This document shows, piece by piece, positions 1 through 9,458 of a stretch of 64,000 nucleotides of DNA. The DNA is taken from NCBI GenBank assembly GCA_029959085.1, contig JARWIR010000003.1, forward strand, positions 32,937,505 to 33,001,504. Direction: 5' to 3'. The stretch's first letter is position 1; the number at the start of each line of letters is the position of its first letter. A program made the position numbers and the translations under genes. The stretch comes from Nemophila menziesii (taxonomy: Eukaryota; Streptophyta; Magnoliopsida; Boraginales; Hydrophyllaceae). The notes beneath the pieces are model-generated. The model made no database searches and was not told the origin of the DNA. It worked only from the letters and a program-made list of their open reading frames with translations.

Positions 1-1075
1 TCAGTTGCTTTTTCGAATTTCTTGAACAGGGCTTTGTTTGCGCAGAAGTGTCGAGAAGCTCCAGTGTCAAGGATCCACTCACTCTTGTTCTCTACCAAGT
101 TTACCTCAACCATTAACGCGACAATTATTTCGTCGGTCTCAGTCAGATTAGCGGCAACTTTGGGACCCTGGCCAGCCCTAAGGGGACATTCAAAATCTCT
201 TTTTCCTTCTTTGCCACAACAATAACAAGCCCCTTTAGGTTTTTGAATCTTACCAGAAGTTTTGAATCCTCCATCTTGTTTGTTGGAGTTGCCACGGTTC
301 TTGTTTCCCCAGACTTTGACTTGTTAGAGCCTTGTTGCTTTCCCTTCCCTTTGAACCTGTCTTTGTTACCTTGTCCAGAACCTTCGACGAGATTAGCTTT
401 CGAGGAATGAGAAGGGAAAGAGATTGACTTATTCTTAAGTCGGTTGGCTTCTTCGACTTGAATGTGGCTGATGTGATCTTAGAGGGTCATTTCTTTCTTT
501 TTGTGTTTGAGGTGGTTGCGGTATTCACTCCAAGATGGGGGAAATTTCTCAAGCAAAATGTTGGCTTGAAGAATTTCGCACATCTTCATGCCTTCGGCGA
601 TTACCTCCGCGCATAGGTTCTCGTACACATGAAGTTGTTCAGACATGGGTTTCTGATCCGTGAGTCTAAAATTATACCGGTTCCCAGTTACGTACTTTTT
701 CTTACCAGAATCATCAGCCCCATATTTCTTCTCGAGAGTTTCTCATATGGCCTTTGCCGATTTCTCTTTGGCAAGGAGATCAAAGATGGACTCGGTAACG
801 TTGTTCAACATCCAGCCCCGAGCCATTGTATTAGCTCTTTTGAACCTGGATTCGAGGGCAGTATGCCTAGCTAGCTCTTGTTCAGTATGTGCTCCAATTT
901 CTAAAAGTGGAAGAGCCTCGACTATAGCAAAGTCGATTTCATACTGTTCAAGACAAATCATAATTTTTTGCGCCCAACGCTTGTAGTTAGAACCATTAAG
1001 GGGTTCCAACTTGTTCACGTCGAGAAGTGGCTTTGCTTTCAAAGAAGAACCAACAGCCGAAATAGGAAGAGCCAT
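1..1075 (-). pseudogene. Ty1/copia gag-protease, 5' part, decayed and cut by window edge
   Basis: Read on the minus strand from an ATG at 1075, the frame encodes a Copia gag (UBN2/DUF4219 type) with the opening motif LEPLNGSNYKRW. It is followed by a CCHC-like knuckle near 190-240 (CYCCGKEGKRDFEC, where the expected His is Lys) and by the retropepsin motif WILDTGASRHFC near 30-75. The gag frame is broken by a TGA near 743 and a TAA near 481, and the reading frame shifts around 290. The rest of pol lies outside the window to the left. Family assignment is firm from the protease and gag motifs. The element is not coding-competent because of the stops and the altered zinc knuckle. Confidence 0.85.
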
Positions 1076-1987
1076 TCAGAAAATAACCGGTGAAAAAAGA
1101 AAATGTATATCTTTTTAAATTGTGATTAAAATAATCACCGATTTTGACAAAAGAAATGGTTTTAAAAAAAAACAAAAGAAGTTAATTCGATTTTAGTGTA
1201 AACTAACTATTACAGAAAAATTGAATTACGATTACAAGAAAACGAATTACGATTACACGAAAATGAAATACACTTACACGGAAATGAAAGAAAAAACAAT
1301 AACAGTCACCGACGGTTGTTAAAAAGATATTCTGGCGTACCAGTATCTCTAACGGAAAAACGTAATTTAACTTAGCATTTTTTAGAGAGAAGGTGAGAGG
1401 CAGCTCAATATTCACTATAAAAGTGATTAAAATAATCACCGATTTTGACAAAAGAAATGGTTTTTTAAAAAAAACAAAAGAAGTTAATTCGATTTTAGTG
1501 TAAACTAACTATTACAGAAAAATTGAATTACGATTACAAGAAAACGAATTACGATTACACGGAAATGAAATACACTTACACGGAAATGAAAGAAAAAACA
1601 ATAACAGTCACCGACGGTTGTTAAAAAGATATTCCGGCGTACCAGTATCTCTAACGGAAAAACGTAATTTAACTTAGCGTTTTTTAGAGAGAAGGTGAGA
1701 GGCGTGGTGCGCGCGGGGCTTCCTTGTTCCCTTTTAACTTCCATAGTGACTAGCTATTGTGATAGAAATACATAGGTAAGTTAATTTATATAGATAAACT
1801 TTTTTACTCACCTCCTATGTGGGACAAAATCATTTACAAAAATTGTCTTTTCACTTCTCAAAAGGAATGGGAAGAGTCTTAGTTAATCTTCTATATTAAT
1901 CTAAGTCTCTTCCACTTCTCCTAAAAGAACATGATCGAATTATAGATTATACTCTTAAATTAATAATTGTATAACTTTAATCCAACA
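1076..1987 (-). mobile_element. Probable 5' LTR and leader of the left-edge Copia element
   Basis: On the minus strand a TGTTGGA start at 1987 looks like an LTR 5' terminus, and a TATA-like box (CTATATAAATTA) lies near 1780-1795. The sequence runs into the gag ATG at 1075. I found no clear TGGTATCAGAGC primer-binding site, so the LTR/leader boundary is not resolved. The opposite LTR lies outside the window, so LTR identity cannot be confirmed from this sequence alone. Confidence 0.5.
1123..1703. repeat. Tandem duplication of ~280 bp in the Copia LTR/leader
   Basis: Sequence 1123-1401 recurs at 1424-1703 with an offset of about 302 bp, only a few mismatches and a small poly-A indel. A 22-bp non-matching spacer separates the copies. 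The duplicated block covers the region just upstream of gag, including the ACGGTTGTTAAAAAGATATT segment. The short ORFs seen across each copy are by-products of the duplication. Confidence 0.9.
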
Positions 1988-2243
1988 AGATTAAGCAAGA
2001 TATGTTATGTTCAGATCCCCAAGCAAATAGTTGCTTGATGGAACCATCCTCTGGTCTCGGCATGTCACTACCCTTGTAGCCACATCAACTAGGTCCCACT
2101 ATTGGATCCCCTGGAGCGTTTGGGTGTAATAAACTGGGTACAAACTATGAAAAAGAATAATTAAACCAGTACAAATTTGCAAAGAAGAACTAAAACAAGA
2201 ATTGGAAAACTTAGATTTTAATAAATTTCTGCATAATCACATT

Positions 2244-3346
2244 TTACAGTAGATCAAGATAATGCGGAACGATTGATGGAATCCATAAACCCCCCTCGAG
2301 AAAGTTTCGAACCGTAAATTGTGAAGCTTCTAAAGGATCTTTTATCACCCTCGACCACTTCACTCTTCCCAGAGTATTTCCACCAGGCCCTTTATTATCA
2401 TATTCAGCAAAGTAAGGTTCGTCATTCATATGCCATTTCACCCAACCCTCCGGATCAATAAACCCATCTATAAAACTTTGCATATACACTGTCCGAGAAA
2501 ACTTTCTCCATGCCCTCCCCAAGTAGGATTTCAGTTGCGAGTCTTTGCTCAACTCTGAGGTGGCAATAACTGTACAGTTTTGAAAGATAATTCCCGTTCT
2601 GTCCTCCTTATAATTCCTGCTTTGCGCTGTAATCGTGTTAGATTGGTTTGGAAGCAACGGTTTGAGAGCATGTATTATACAGTTTTGGAAAATAACACGA
2701 GAATTTCCACATATGAAGTCAATGGCACCTTGTATTTCACAATCACGAAAGAATTGGCTTCCCAGTTTGGTGTATAACGTGTCTTGGTACCCTCGGAAAT
2801 TGCATCTATAAAATGTAGAATAATTGGCTTTAACCATTAAAGCTACTGCTTGCCTCATCTCCGGTTTAGCTGTATTCTCGAACGTGATTCCTTGTGCGAA
2901 AAATCCATCTCCCTTTATCACTGAAACATTAAATAATTGCTTATTAAACTTTAATTATATTTTGTATGAATAATTGAATATAAAGGAATCCATATGAAGA
3001 GTATCCGAAACAAACCTACTGTGGCGGTATCATAAGTTCTCCAGCTGGTGCCGTTACTTCGGTTTCCAGTAATTATTGTTTTATCAACCCCTTCACCGAT
3101 GAATACTATATTTGTCATGTTTTTATCAATTATTATATTTTCATGGTAAGTGCCTTGCTTAATTTCTATGTAGTATCGTAAATTACTGTGCAGTGGTGCC
3201 TTCTTTATAGCGCTAGTAATACTCAAGTAATGACCTGATCCGTCTTGAGCTACTATGATACGAGGTAAGGTTGTCTCCGCTTGTCCTGTCCAGACATAAG
3301 CTAGACAGGTAACAAACATAAGCAAATATACTTGTCGGAAATTCAT
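2244..3346 (-). CDS. Pectinesterase (pectin methylesterase), two exons
   Basis: Pectin methylesterases demethylate homogalacturonan in the cell wall. Exon 1 is 3346-3016 and exon 2 is 2920-2244, with a 95-bp GT-AG intron (3015-2921). The spliced frame is 335 residues. Residues 1 to about 23 form a hydrophobic secretory signal, and no PMEI pro-domain is present, so this is the short (type II) architecture. The family signatures appear in order: GTYHE (65-69), QAVAL (134-138), QDTL (156-159), DFICGN (178-183, usually DFIFGN) and LGRAW (244-248, usually LGRPW). The catalytic residues Gln134, Gln156, Asp157, Asp178 and Arg246 are all present. The frame is uninterrupted and ends at TAG. It is probably functional, but the two altered signatures and the repeat-rich surroundings leave a young pseudogene possible. 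Neighbours are only repeats. Confidence 0.88.
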
Positions 3347-4103
3347 CTTCTTAGAAAATTTTTGGTTGGTGCAATTTACCTGCTTTGCACATGATCAAAA
3401 CAAGATAAAAATTAGATTATTTCCCTTGTATGAATATTTGGAAAAATGGTAACTTTAAGTGGCGAAAGTTTTTTGTCCAGCAAAAAAAAAAAAGTGGCAG
3501 AAGTTTTCTTTACCTTGTAGCTGCGGTTCATGAACACGATAAATTTTATGATCTGTATCTCTGGTGTAATGCCTAAGAATTATACTCCTATGTATGTTTA
3601 ATATGGTTTCTGGAAAGTGATTAAGAAAGATAGTAAAATCCTTAAATGGTAAAGATAATTATCAAAATGGCCATCCGAATTCTGTTGAATATATATTACT
3701 AGCATAGAAATGGCATTTACATAACCAGCTATCAAATGTAGATCCAGGATTTATCTTCACCTAAGTGAGTAATGATACCATCTAAGTTCAAAGTTGACCT
3801 AAATCGTAAAGATTAATTCCAATATACTCCATTTTTTTTTACTTCTTTTAATATTACTTTTAATTAAATAATAAAAAAATTAAAATAAATAACTCATATA
3901 TATTAATTATAAAAATTGTGTAAAACTAAAGAGTATTAAATTATTTGTTAATTTTTGTGTAAAAAATAATAAACAAAAAAAAAATAGACGAAAAAAATAT
4001 ATGCTATGCAAATGCAATATAAATTACCCTTTCCATTTAAAACAACGTCATCTAATATTTTTGTGATTAGTAAAATATTTTTTATGGAGTATGGCTGTAA
4101 ATA

Positions 4104-4342
4104 TGTCGAGCCGAGCCGAATACTAGATGTACAGGGTTGTTTGTTTATTTTCTTGAGCCGGTCTCAAATTTAAACGAGGCGGGCCTGAACTTCCAATAAT
4201 CCAAATAAAAAATGTTAAACTTGTTTGTTTTACTTATAAAACAATATTTTTTAGAGTCGAGCACTAATTGCTCATAAATAATTTGTTTTTATGGTTAAAA
4301 TAAGAGTACTTTAATGAACGGTTGGTATTTGATGGAATGTGT

Positions 4343-4389
<47 letters not shown>

Positions 4390-4680
4390 CATAATTTTAG
4401 TAAAAAAATAAATGTTTAAAGAAATTAAAAATATAAGTTGGTATTGAAGGTTTAATAATATTTATAAGTAGATAATATATTGATTTATAACTCATTTAAA
4501 CGAGTCTTTCACGAACCGAATTCGAGCAAACTTGTTTATTTATCGAACTTAAAATTGAGCTTGAACTTAAGCTTGTTTATATTTGAGCTAATCTTGAATG
4601 AGTTTTACTTCAAATCAAGTTTAAACTACTCGCGAGCGGCTTGGTTCATTTATAACCCTAATATAGAATAATTTTATATT
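4104..4680. repeat. Dispersed repeat with GAGCCGAGCC / CTCGCGAGC-type motifs
   Basis: The left part (4104-4190) has GTCGAGCCGAGCCGAATAC, and the right part (4495-4665) has ACGAGTCTTTCACGAACCGA and CTACTCGCGAGCGGCTTGG. This paired arrangement of GAGC-rich blocks around AT-rich filler is common in plant non-autonomous DNA elements. I cannot assign a family and saw no clear terminal inverted repeats or target duplication. Confidence 0.4.
4345..4385. repeat. (TA)n microsatellite
   Basis: Uninterrupted alternating TA for about 41 bp. Confidence 0.95.
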
Positions 4681-4949
4681 TTGGTTCACATCCTTGATCC
4701 GCCACTACAGATAACTTTTGTACTAATAGTAAAGAGAACTAAACACTTGACATGATGATGATGATATTTAATTAATGTTGAAAGTGAGTAGTAAGCCGCA
4801 TCGGTTTAAGGTTGTCTGATCTTGTAAAGCGATGGGTAACGTACAAACATTTATTTTCCTTTTGGAATAACAAAGTTAAGGAAAGTGTCTAAAATCAACG
4901 TCTACCTTTATTGCATGGGAATTAGAGTCCTACTCTGAAATCCATATGC

Positions 4950-7900
4950 ATGTCAATTTACCAAGCGTTCCATAACACCCAAACTCCGTGGCTAGTAGCT
5001 GGCGACTTTAACCAAGTGGGTTTAGAAATTGATAAAATAGGTGGTGTGACTGGGGTTTCGAGAAGGATGGAGAGGTTCGAGGAATGGAGACACAGCTGCA
5101 ATCTAATCGACTTAGGATTCGAGGGACCTCGATATACTTGGAGTGATTCATGGAATTCGGGTCAGCGAATTATGGAACGGCTTGACAGAGCTTATGGCAA
5201 CGTAGAGTGGCAGAATCTCTTCCCAAATACTCGAGTTACTCACTTGGCAAGGGTCCACTCGGACCACATGCCAATCTTAATCCAAGTTTGCCCGTGTCTT
5301 AGACCAAAGTTGAATTCTCGGCGGTTTAGATTCGAATCGGCATGGTGTTTACATAAAGGTTTCCAGGAGTTTGTGAACAATAGTTGGGAAGGTAATGATA
5401 TAGGTATTAGCGAGGGAGTGGTGGCAATTCAAAATCAAATTAATAAGTGGAAAATGGAGGTTTTTGGGGATATAAATCGTAAGAAAAGAGAGCTAAATGC
5501 GAGGATTAGAGGTATACAAAGATCACTACAAATTAAGTATAACTCGTCTCTCCGGCTTTTGGGTTTCCGGTTAATTAAGGAATATGAAGATGTCCTAGAA
5601 CAAGAGGAAGCAATACACTTTCAAAACTCAAGGGAAAGATGGATTGAATCTGGGGATAGAAACACAAGATACTATCAATTAGCTGCGTCGATAAAAAAGA
5701 AAAGGGCTATTTGCACAAGGTTACTTAACGATCTGGATGTCTGGGTAGAAGAAGAGGAAAATATTAAACGGATGGTGAAGGAATATTTTGAAGCTCTATA
5801 CGAGAAGCCCGCTGAATTGGTTGAGAAGTTCGAGTTGCCACAGGTGGGACCCATTAGGTGGGTGGAAAGGAATGATCTTGCTTTACCTTTTACAGATGAG
5901 GAAATCAGGATTGTAGTCTTTCAATCCAACCCTTCGAAAGCCCCCGGACCGGATGGGATGTCCGTAGCGTTCTATCAAAAGTGTTGGTCCACGGTGGGTC
6001 CGTCAGTTTGTAAGATGGTTCGTGAAACAATGGATACAGGGTACCTTCCATCGGGTCTGAACGGTACGCTTATACATTTAATTCCGAAAGTTCCAGACCC
6101 GACCCGGGTACGTTTATTCCGTCCTATAAGCCTTATAAATTGTCCTGTTAAATTTATTATGAAGGCCATGGTCAACAGACTTAGGCCTATATTGTCTAAT
6201 GTTATTGGCCCTTGCCAAAGTAGTTTTTTGCCAGGACGATCAACAATTGATAATGTGGTGTTAATACGAGAAGTAGATCATAAGATGAGGCACCAGCAAG
6301 GAGTAAAAGGAGTAATGGCTATTAAAATAGATCTTGCAAAAGCATATGACAGAATTAGATGGGAATTCATTGAAGATACGATAAGTTGTTTTGGATTTCC
6401 GGACTCCTGGGTCAAGGTGGTTATGTCTAGCATGAAAGAGAATGAGATGAGTATCTTGTGGAATGGGGAGCCCCTAACACCCTTTACGCCTCATCGCGGT
6501 ATCCGCCAAGGGGACCCGCTCTCTCCGTACATTTTTGTTATGTGTATGGAACGATTGTCGCTCCTAATCCAAGAATTGTGTACCTCGGGTGAATGGAAAG
6601 AAATCCAAGTTGGTCGTAACGGTCCTAAATTGTCCCATTTATTTTTTGCTGATGATTTAATTTTGTTTGGTGAAGCTTCTCTAATACAGGTACAACTAAT
6701 ACATAAGACGATGGACAGGTTTTGTAACGAAGCTGGTCAAACCATTAGTGCGGAGAAGTCTCTAATTTATTTTTCAAAGAATGTTCCGTTTCAAACTCAG
6801 AAGGAGTTGGCTTTGGCTAGTGGGTTTTCTCATAGTGACTCTTTTGGTACCTACTTGGGTGTTCCTATCTTCTCGGGGAGGCTACCGAAGGGTTTCTATA
6901 AGGGTATAATGGAAAAGATGAGAGGTAAACTTGCTACGTGGAAGACGAAAACACTTTCATTAGCTGGCCGGGTAACATTAGCTCAATCTGTTTTAAATGC
7001 GGTACCTGTGTATCAAATGCAAGTGCTGAAATTGCCAAAGTATGTTTGTAATGAGATAGACAAAATTGTTAGAGACTTCATTTGGGGCTCTAGTGCATTG
7101 GAAAGAAAAGTTCATTGGATAGCATGGAACCAAATCTGTAAAACGAAACAAAATGGGGGACTTGGTATAAGAAGTGCGGAAAAATATAATCTTGCTTTAT
7201 TAGCAAAGCTTGGATGGAAGTTTTTGAATCATGTTCATTCGGTGGCATGGATAGAGGTTCTAAGAAACAAATATTTTAAAGGGGGAATATTAAATCGTGA
7301 ATTAAATGGAAATGAATCTAGCATATGCAAGGCAATTCTAATTGGTTTGAAGGCTATTCGGGGTGGAATTGGATTGGAAATTGATGAAGTGGGAACGAAT
7401 GTCCTTTGGAAATTTGAAAATTCGGGTGTTTTTACCGTGAAATCGGCCTTCTTAAGTCTTGATGAAAGTGAGGCGGACTCGACCTTTACATGGGATTTAA
7501 TTTGGAAATTAAAGTGCTCCCAAAAGATAAGAATTTTACTATGGCGGTTAGTACTTGATAGGGTAGCGACGGCGGATAATTTATATAAAAGAAATATAGT
7601 GGAGTCAAGGAGATGTGGAATTTGTGGGGCGGAAAGGGAAGATATCTATCACATGCTATTAAAATGTAAAGTTCCTTCTCGAATTTGGAATTTATTGGGT
7701 TGTTTTGCAGGTCACGGAAGCGTGAGAGGAGCTGCTGCCTTGGAAGCTGCTGTGTGGGAAGGTGCTGCGCTGGAGGACCTGCACGGAACAGCTGCTGGTG
7801 GAGAAGCCGAAGGCCTGCTGGAGCTGATCGCGGCTGCTGATCCTGGAGCAAGGAGGGACAGGCTGGAGCTGCTGCGCATTAATGAGAACTGGAGCAGAAA

Positions 7901-8855
7901 TCTTCAAAGGACTGCTGCAACTAGAACACCTACAGCAGCAAGGAGATTTTCTGCAGAATTTCCTGCAGCGGAATTTTCTGCTACAAACCAAGACTGTCCA
8001 GTTTTTTCTGCTGCAATTTCGAGCTCGGCATCAATAAAAATCTGGATGGAAGCTCATCTCCGATCAAAGGCCAAGTTCGCGGGTCTCGATTGGCCTTATA
8101 TATTCGCGGCCGCGGTTTGGATTATTTGGTCTAAGCGCAATTTCATGATCTTCAATGAATCTGATTATATTCCACACGCTCTAGAACTTTTGAAACAAAT
8201 TATATCCCTTGCTAATAACTTTATTTTAGCTTGGGGAAAAGGCGTGGACGGGGGTCTAGTTAAATTAGCAAAGAATGTCATGGTTAGATGGGTAAAACCG
8301 AGTAACGGCTTTAAACTAAATATTGATGGCAGCTTCTTTCATTCAAGAGGGGTTGCAGGTATTGGTGGAATTGTAAGGGACAGATATGGCTTGTGTATTG
8401 CGGGTTTTGTGGGTCCTTGTTTAGCCGTTTCTCCTCTTACTTCAGAACTTTTCGCGTTACATTTTAGCTTGAAATGGGCTAAAAGAAAAGGTTACACGGA
8501 TTTATGTATTGAAACTGATTCGGAGGAGCTCCACGCGCTAGTGAAGGGCGGTGGGAGCTCAACTCGCTATGAGAGGGACTCGGAGAAGTTCTACGCGCTA
8601 GTGAAGGGCGGTAGGAACTTAAGTAGTCGCAATGTTTCAATACTTAGAGAATGTTGTTTATTATTGAAAGATTTCCCCCGGACTAAAGTTAATCGTATTT
8701 TTCGTGAAGCAAATTTATGCGCAGATAAACTGGCAAAAGAAGGTGCAATTTTATCTTCTACCCCTTTGGAATTTGTTGAGCCTCCTGAATATCTTTCGAG
8801 CTTTATTATGAAGGACCGAGTTGGACATGCAACTGCTAGAGTTGTATTAGATTAA
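4950..8855 (+). CDS. LINE ORF2: partial endonuclease, reverse transcriptase, zf-RVT, RNase H
   Basis: The uninterrupted frame is 1301 codons. The C-terminal part of an APE-type endonuclease comes first, with GDFN at residues 18-21 and SDHMP near 104. The reverse transcriptase follows, with KIDLAKAYDR near 458, GIRQGDPLSPY near 520 and the catalytic FADD near 565. A zf-RVT region (CGICGAEREDIYHMLLKC) lies near residues 890-910. A plant-type RNase H starts at NIDGS (about 1122), with the acidic residues in SELFAL and ETDSEE and a late Asp in CADKLAKEG. Two oddities are an Ala/Glu/Leu-rich segment (about 917-1028) and a 20-residue internal duplication inside RNase H. The ATG at 4950 is the first Met of a truncated frame, not the native start. 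Confidence 0.92.
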   Translation: MSIYQAFHNTQTPWLVAGDFNQVGLEIDKIGGVTGVSRRMERFEEWRHSCNLIDLGFEGPRYTWSDSWNSGQRIMERLDRAYGNVEWQNLFPNTRVTHLARVHSDHMPILIQVCPCLRPKLNSRRFRFESAWCLHKGFQEFVNNSWEGNDIGISEGVVAIQNQINKWKMEVFGDINRKKRELNARIRGIQRSLQIKYNSSLRLLGFRLIKEYEDVLEQEEAIHFQNSRERWIESGDRNTRYYQLAASIKKKRAICTRLLNDLDVWVEEEENIKRMVKEYFEALYEKPAELVEKFELPQVGPIRWVERNDLALPFTDEEIRIVVFQSNPSKAPGPDGMSVAFYQKCWSTVGPSVCKMVRETMDTGYLPSGLNGTLIHLIPKVPDPTRVRLFRPISLINCPVKFIMKAMVNRLRPILSNVIGPCQSSFLPGRSTIDNVVLIREVDHKMRHQQGVKGVMAIKIDLAKAYDRIRWEFIEDTISCFGFPDSWVKVVMSSMKENEMSILWNGEPLTPFTPHRGIRQGDPLSPYIFVMCMERLSLLIQELCTSGEWKEIQVGRNGPKLSHLFFADDLILFGEASLIQVQLIHKTMDRFCNEAGQTISAEKSLIYFSKNVPFQTQKELALASGFSHSDSFGTYLGVPIFSGRLPKGFYKGIMEKMRGKLATWKTKTLSLAGRVTLAQSVLNAVPVYQMQVLKLPKYVCNEIDKIVRDFIWGSSALERKVHWIAWNQICKTKQNGGLGIRSAEKYNLALLAKLGWKFLNHVHSVAWIEVLRNKYFKGGILNRELNGNESSICKAILIGLKAIRGGIGLEIDEVGTNVLWKFENSGVFTVKSAFLSLDESEADSTFTWDLIWKLKCSQKIRILLWRLVLDRVATADNLYKRNIVESRRCGICGAEREDIYHMLLKCKVPSRIWNLLGCFAGHGSVRGAAALEAAVWEGAALEDLHGTAAGGEAEGLLELIAAADPGARRDRLELLRINENWSRNLQRTAATRTPTAARRFSAEFPAAEFSATNQDCPVFSAAISSSASIKIWMEAHLRSKAKFAGLDWPYIFAAAVWIIWSKRNFMIFNESDYIPHALELLKQIISLANNFILAWGKGVDGGLVKLAKNVMVRWVKPSNGFKLNIDGSFFHSRGVAGIGGIVRDRYGLCIAGFVGPCLAVSPLTSELFALHFSLKWAKRKGYTDLCIETDSEELHALVKGGGSSTRYERDSEKFYALVKGGRNLSSRNVSILRECCLLLKDFPRTKVNRIFREANLCADKLAKEGAILSSTPLEFVEPPEYLSSFIMKDRVGHATARVVLD
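7700..8035 (+). other. GC-rich Ala-rich insert between zf-RVT and RNase H of the LINE
   Basis: This segment is visibly richer in G and C and in GCTGCTG-like triplets than the rest of the element. It encodes a low-complexity stretch (for example GAAALEAAVWEGAALEDLHG) in place of the usual linker. It keeps the frame open into the recognisable AHLRSKAKFAG and AAAVWIIWSKRNF linker sequence. It looks like an acquired or expanded sequence; origin unknown. Confidence 0.6.
8517..8636 (+). repeat. 60-bp tandem duplication inside LINE RNase H
   Basis: Positions 8517-8576 and 8577-8636 are two imperfect copies sharing CGCGCTAGTGAAGGGCGGT. They give DSEELHALVKGGGSS and DSEKFYALVKGGRNL in the protein, adding 20 residues next to the RNase H aspartate. 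The frame is maintained. Confidence 0.9.
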
Positions 8856-9055
8856 TAAGAACTTTGGTTCTTTCTTGTAACTTTTTTAGTTCTTAACGGC
8901 TTTAATGCCTCTCTTGTATGCAAAAAAAAAAAAAAGGAAAACATTGGTACCCTTGCTTTAATTTATCGCTCTACAATAATGGTAAAATAATTAAAGCATG
9001 ACAGCTAATGGATGTGTATCTTATAAGTAAAAATATTTATCATAAGTCAGTCTGA

Positions 9056-9458
9056 CTAACGGTCCGTTTCGGACCACAGATCGGTTCTTAGCGGACTTGA
9101 GCCTTACCGGTCCGGTCCGGTTTATCGGTGTCACCTTTACCAGTCCGGTTTGGTCCGGTTCTCGCCTAAGAAAAGGGTAATAACGAACCATTAAAAGAAC
9201 GGTTCCACCGGTTCCGATCCGTTTCCAACCGCATTTTTTTAATTTTTTTTAATTAAAGATTTTTATGTTAGAGTATTCATGCTATGTTTTTGTGAAACCG
9301 TGTGACAAAATTGATTAGTATTTCGCAAATTCAATAAGTTTAGATTAATTGTACCAAACGCTTTAAATCACCATGTTTGCTCTAGCTAATCAAATCAACA
9401 CGCCTCTTCTGTATCTTACTTTCTAAGCATATAAATCTGCAGTAACAAAAATAAAACA
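9056..9458. repeat. GGTCCGG-rich repeat element, left half
   Basis: Contains CGGTCCGTTTCGGACC, ACCGGTCCGGTCCGG and CAGTCCGGTTTGGTCCGG at 9070-9165. A comparable motif-dense block lies at 13010-13165, immediately beyond the Helitron. I read the two as halves of one roughly 730-bp non-autonomous element, possibly hAT-like, split by the Helitron. No clean terminal inverted repeat was established. Confidence 0.5.

Larger units (their letters stand above)
3347..4900. other. AT-rich non-coding stretch upstream of pectinesterase
   Basis: About 1.5 kb without a supported gene. The first few hundred bases upstream of 3346 would hold the pectinesterase promoter, but I see no distinctive element. The remainder is poly-A/T rich and contains the repeats listed separately at 4104-4680. 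Confidence 0.6.
4950..8935 (+). mobile_element. L1-type LINE, 5'-truncated, with poly-A tail
   Basis: The element holds one long ORF2 (4950-8855), a short 3' UTR and an A-run at 8922-8935 that marks the 3' end. ORF1 and the N-terminal part of the endonuclease are missing, as expected from 5' truncation during target-primed reverse transcription. I could not find a convincing target-site duplication. The uninterrupted reading frame suggests recent insertion. Confidence 0.85.

Noticed and set aside
2580..2777. Plus-strand ORF within the pectinesterase
   Set aside because: Antisense to a clearly conserved exon; no features of its own.
7486..7991. Minus-strand ORFs opposite the LINE
   Set aside because: They overlap the GC-rich insert and well-conserved ORF2 sequence on the other strand; shadows of a real frame.
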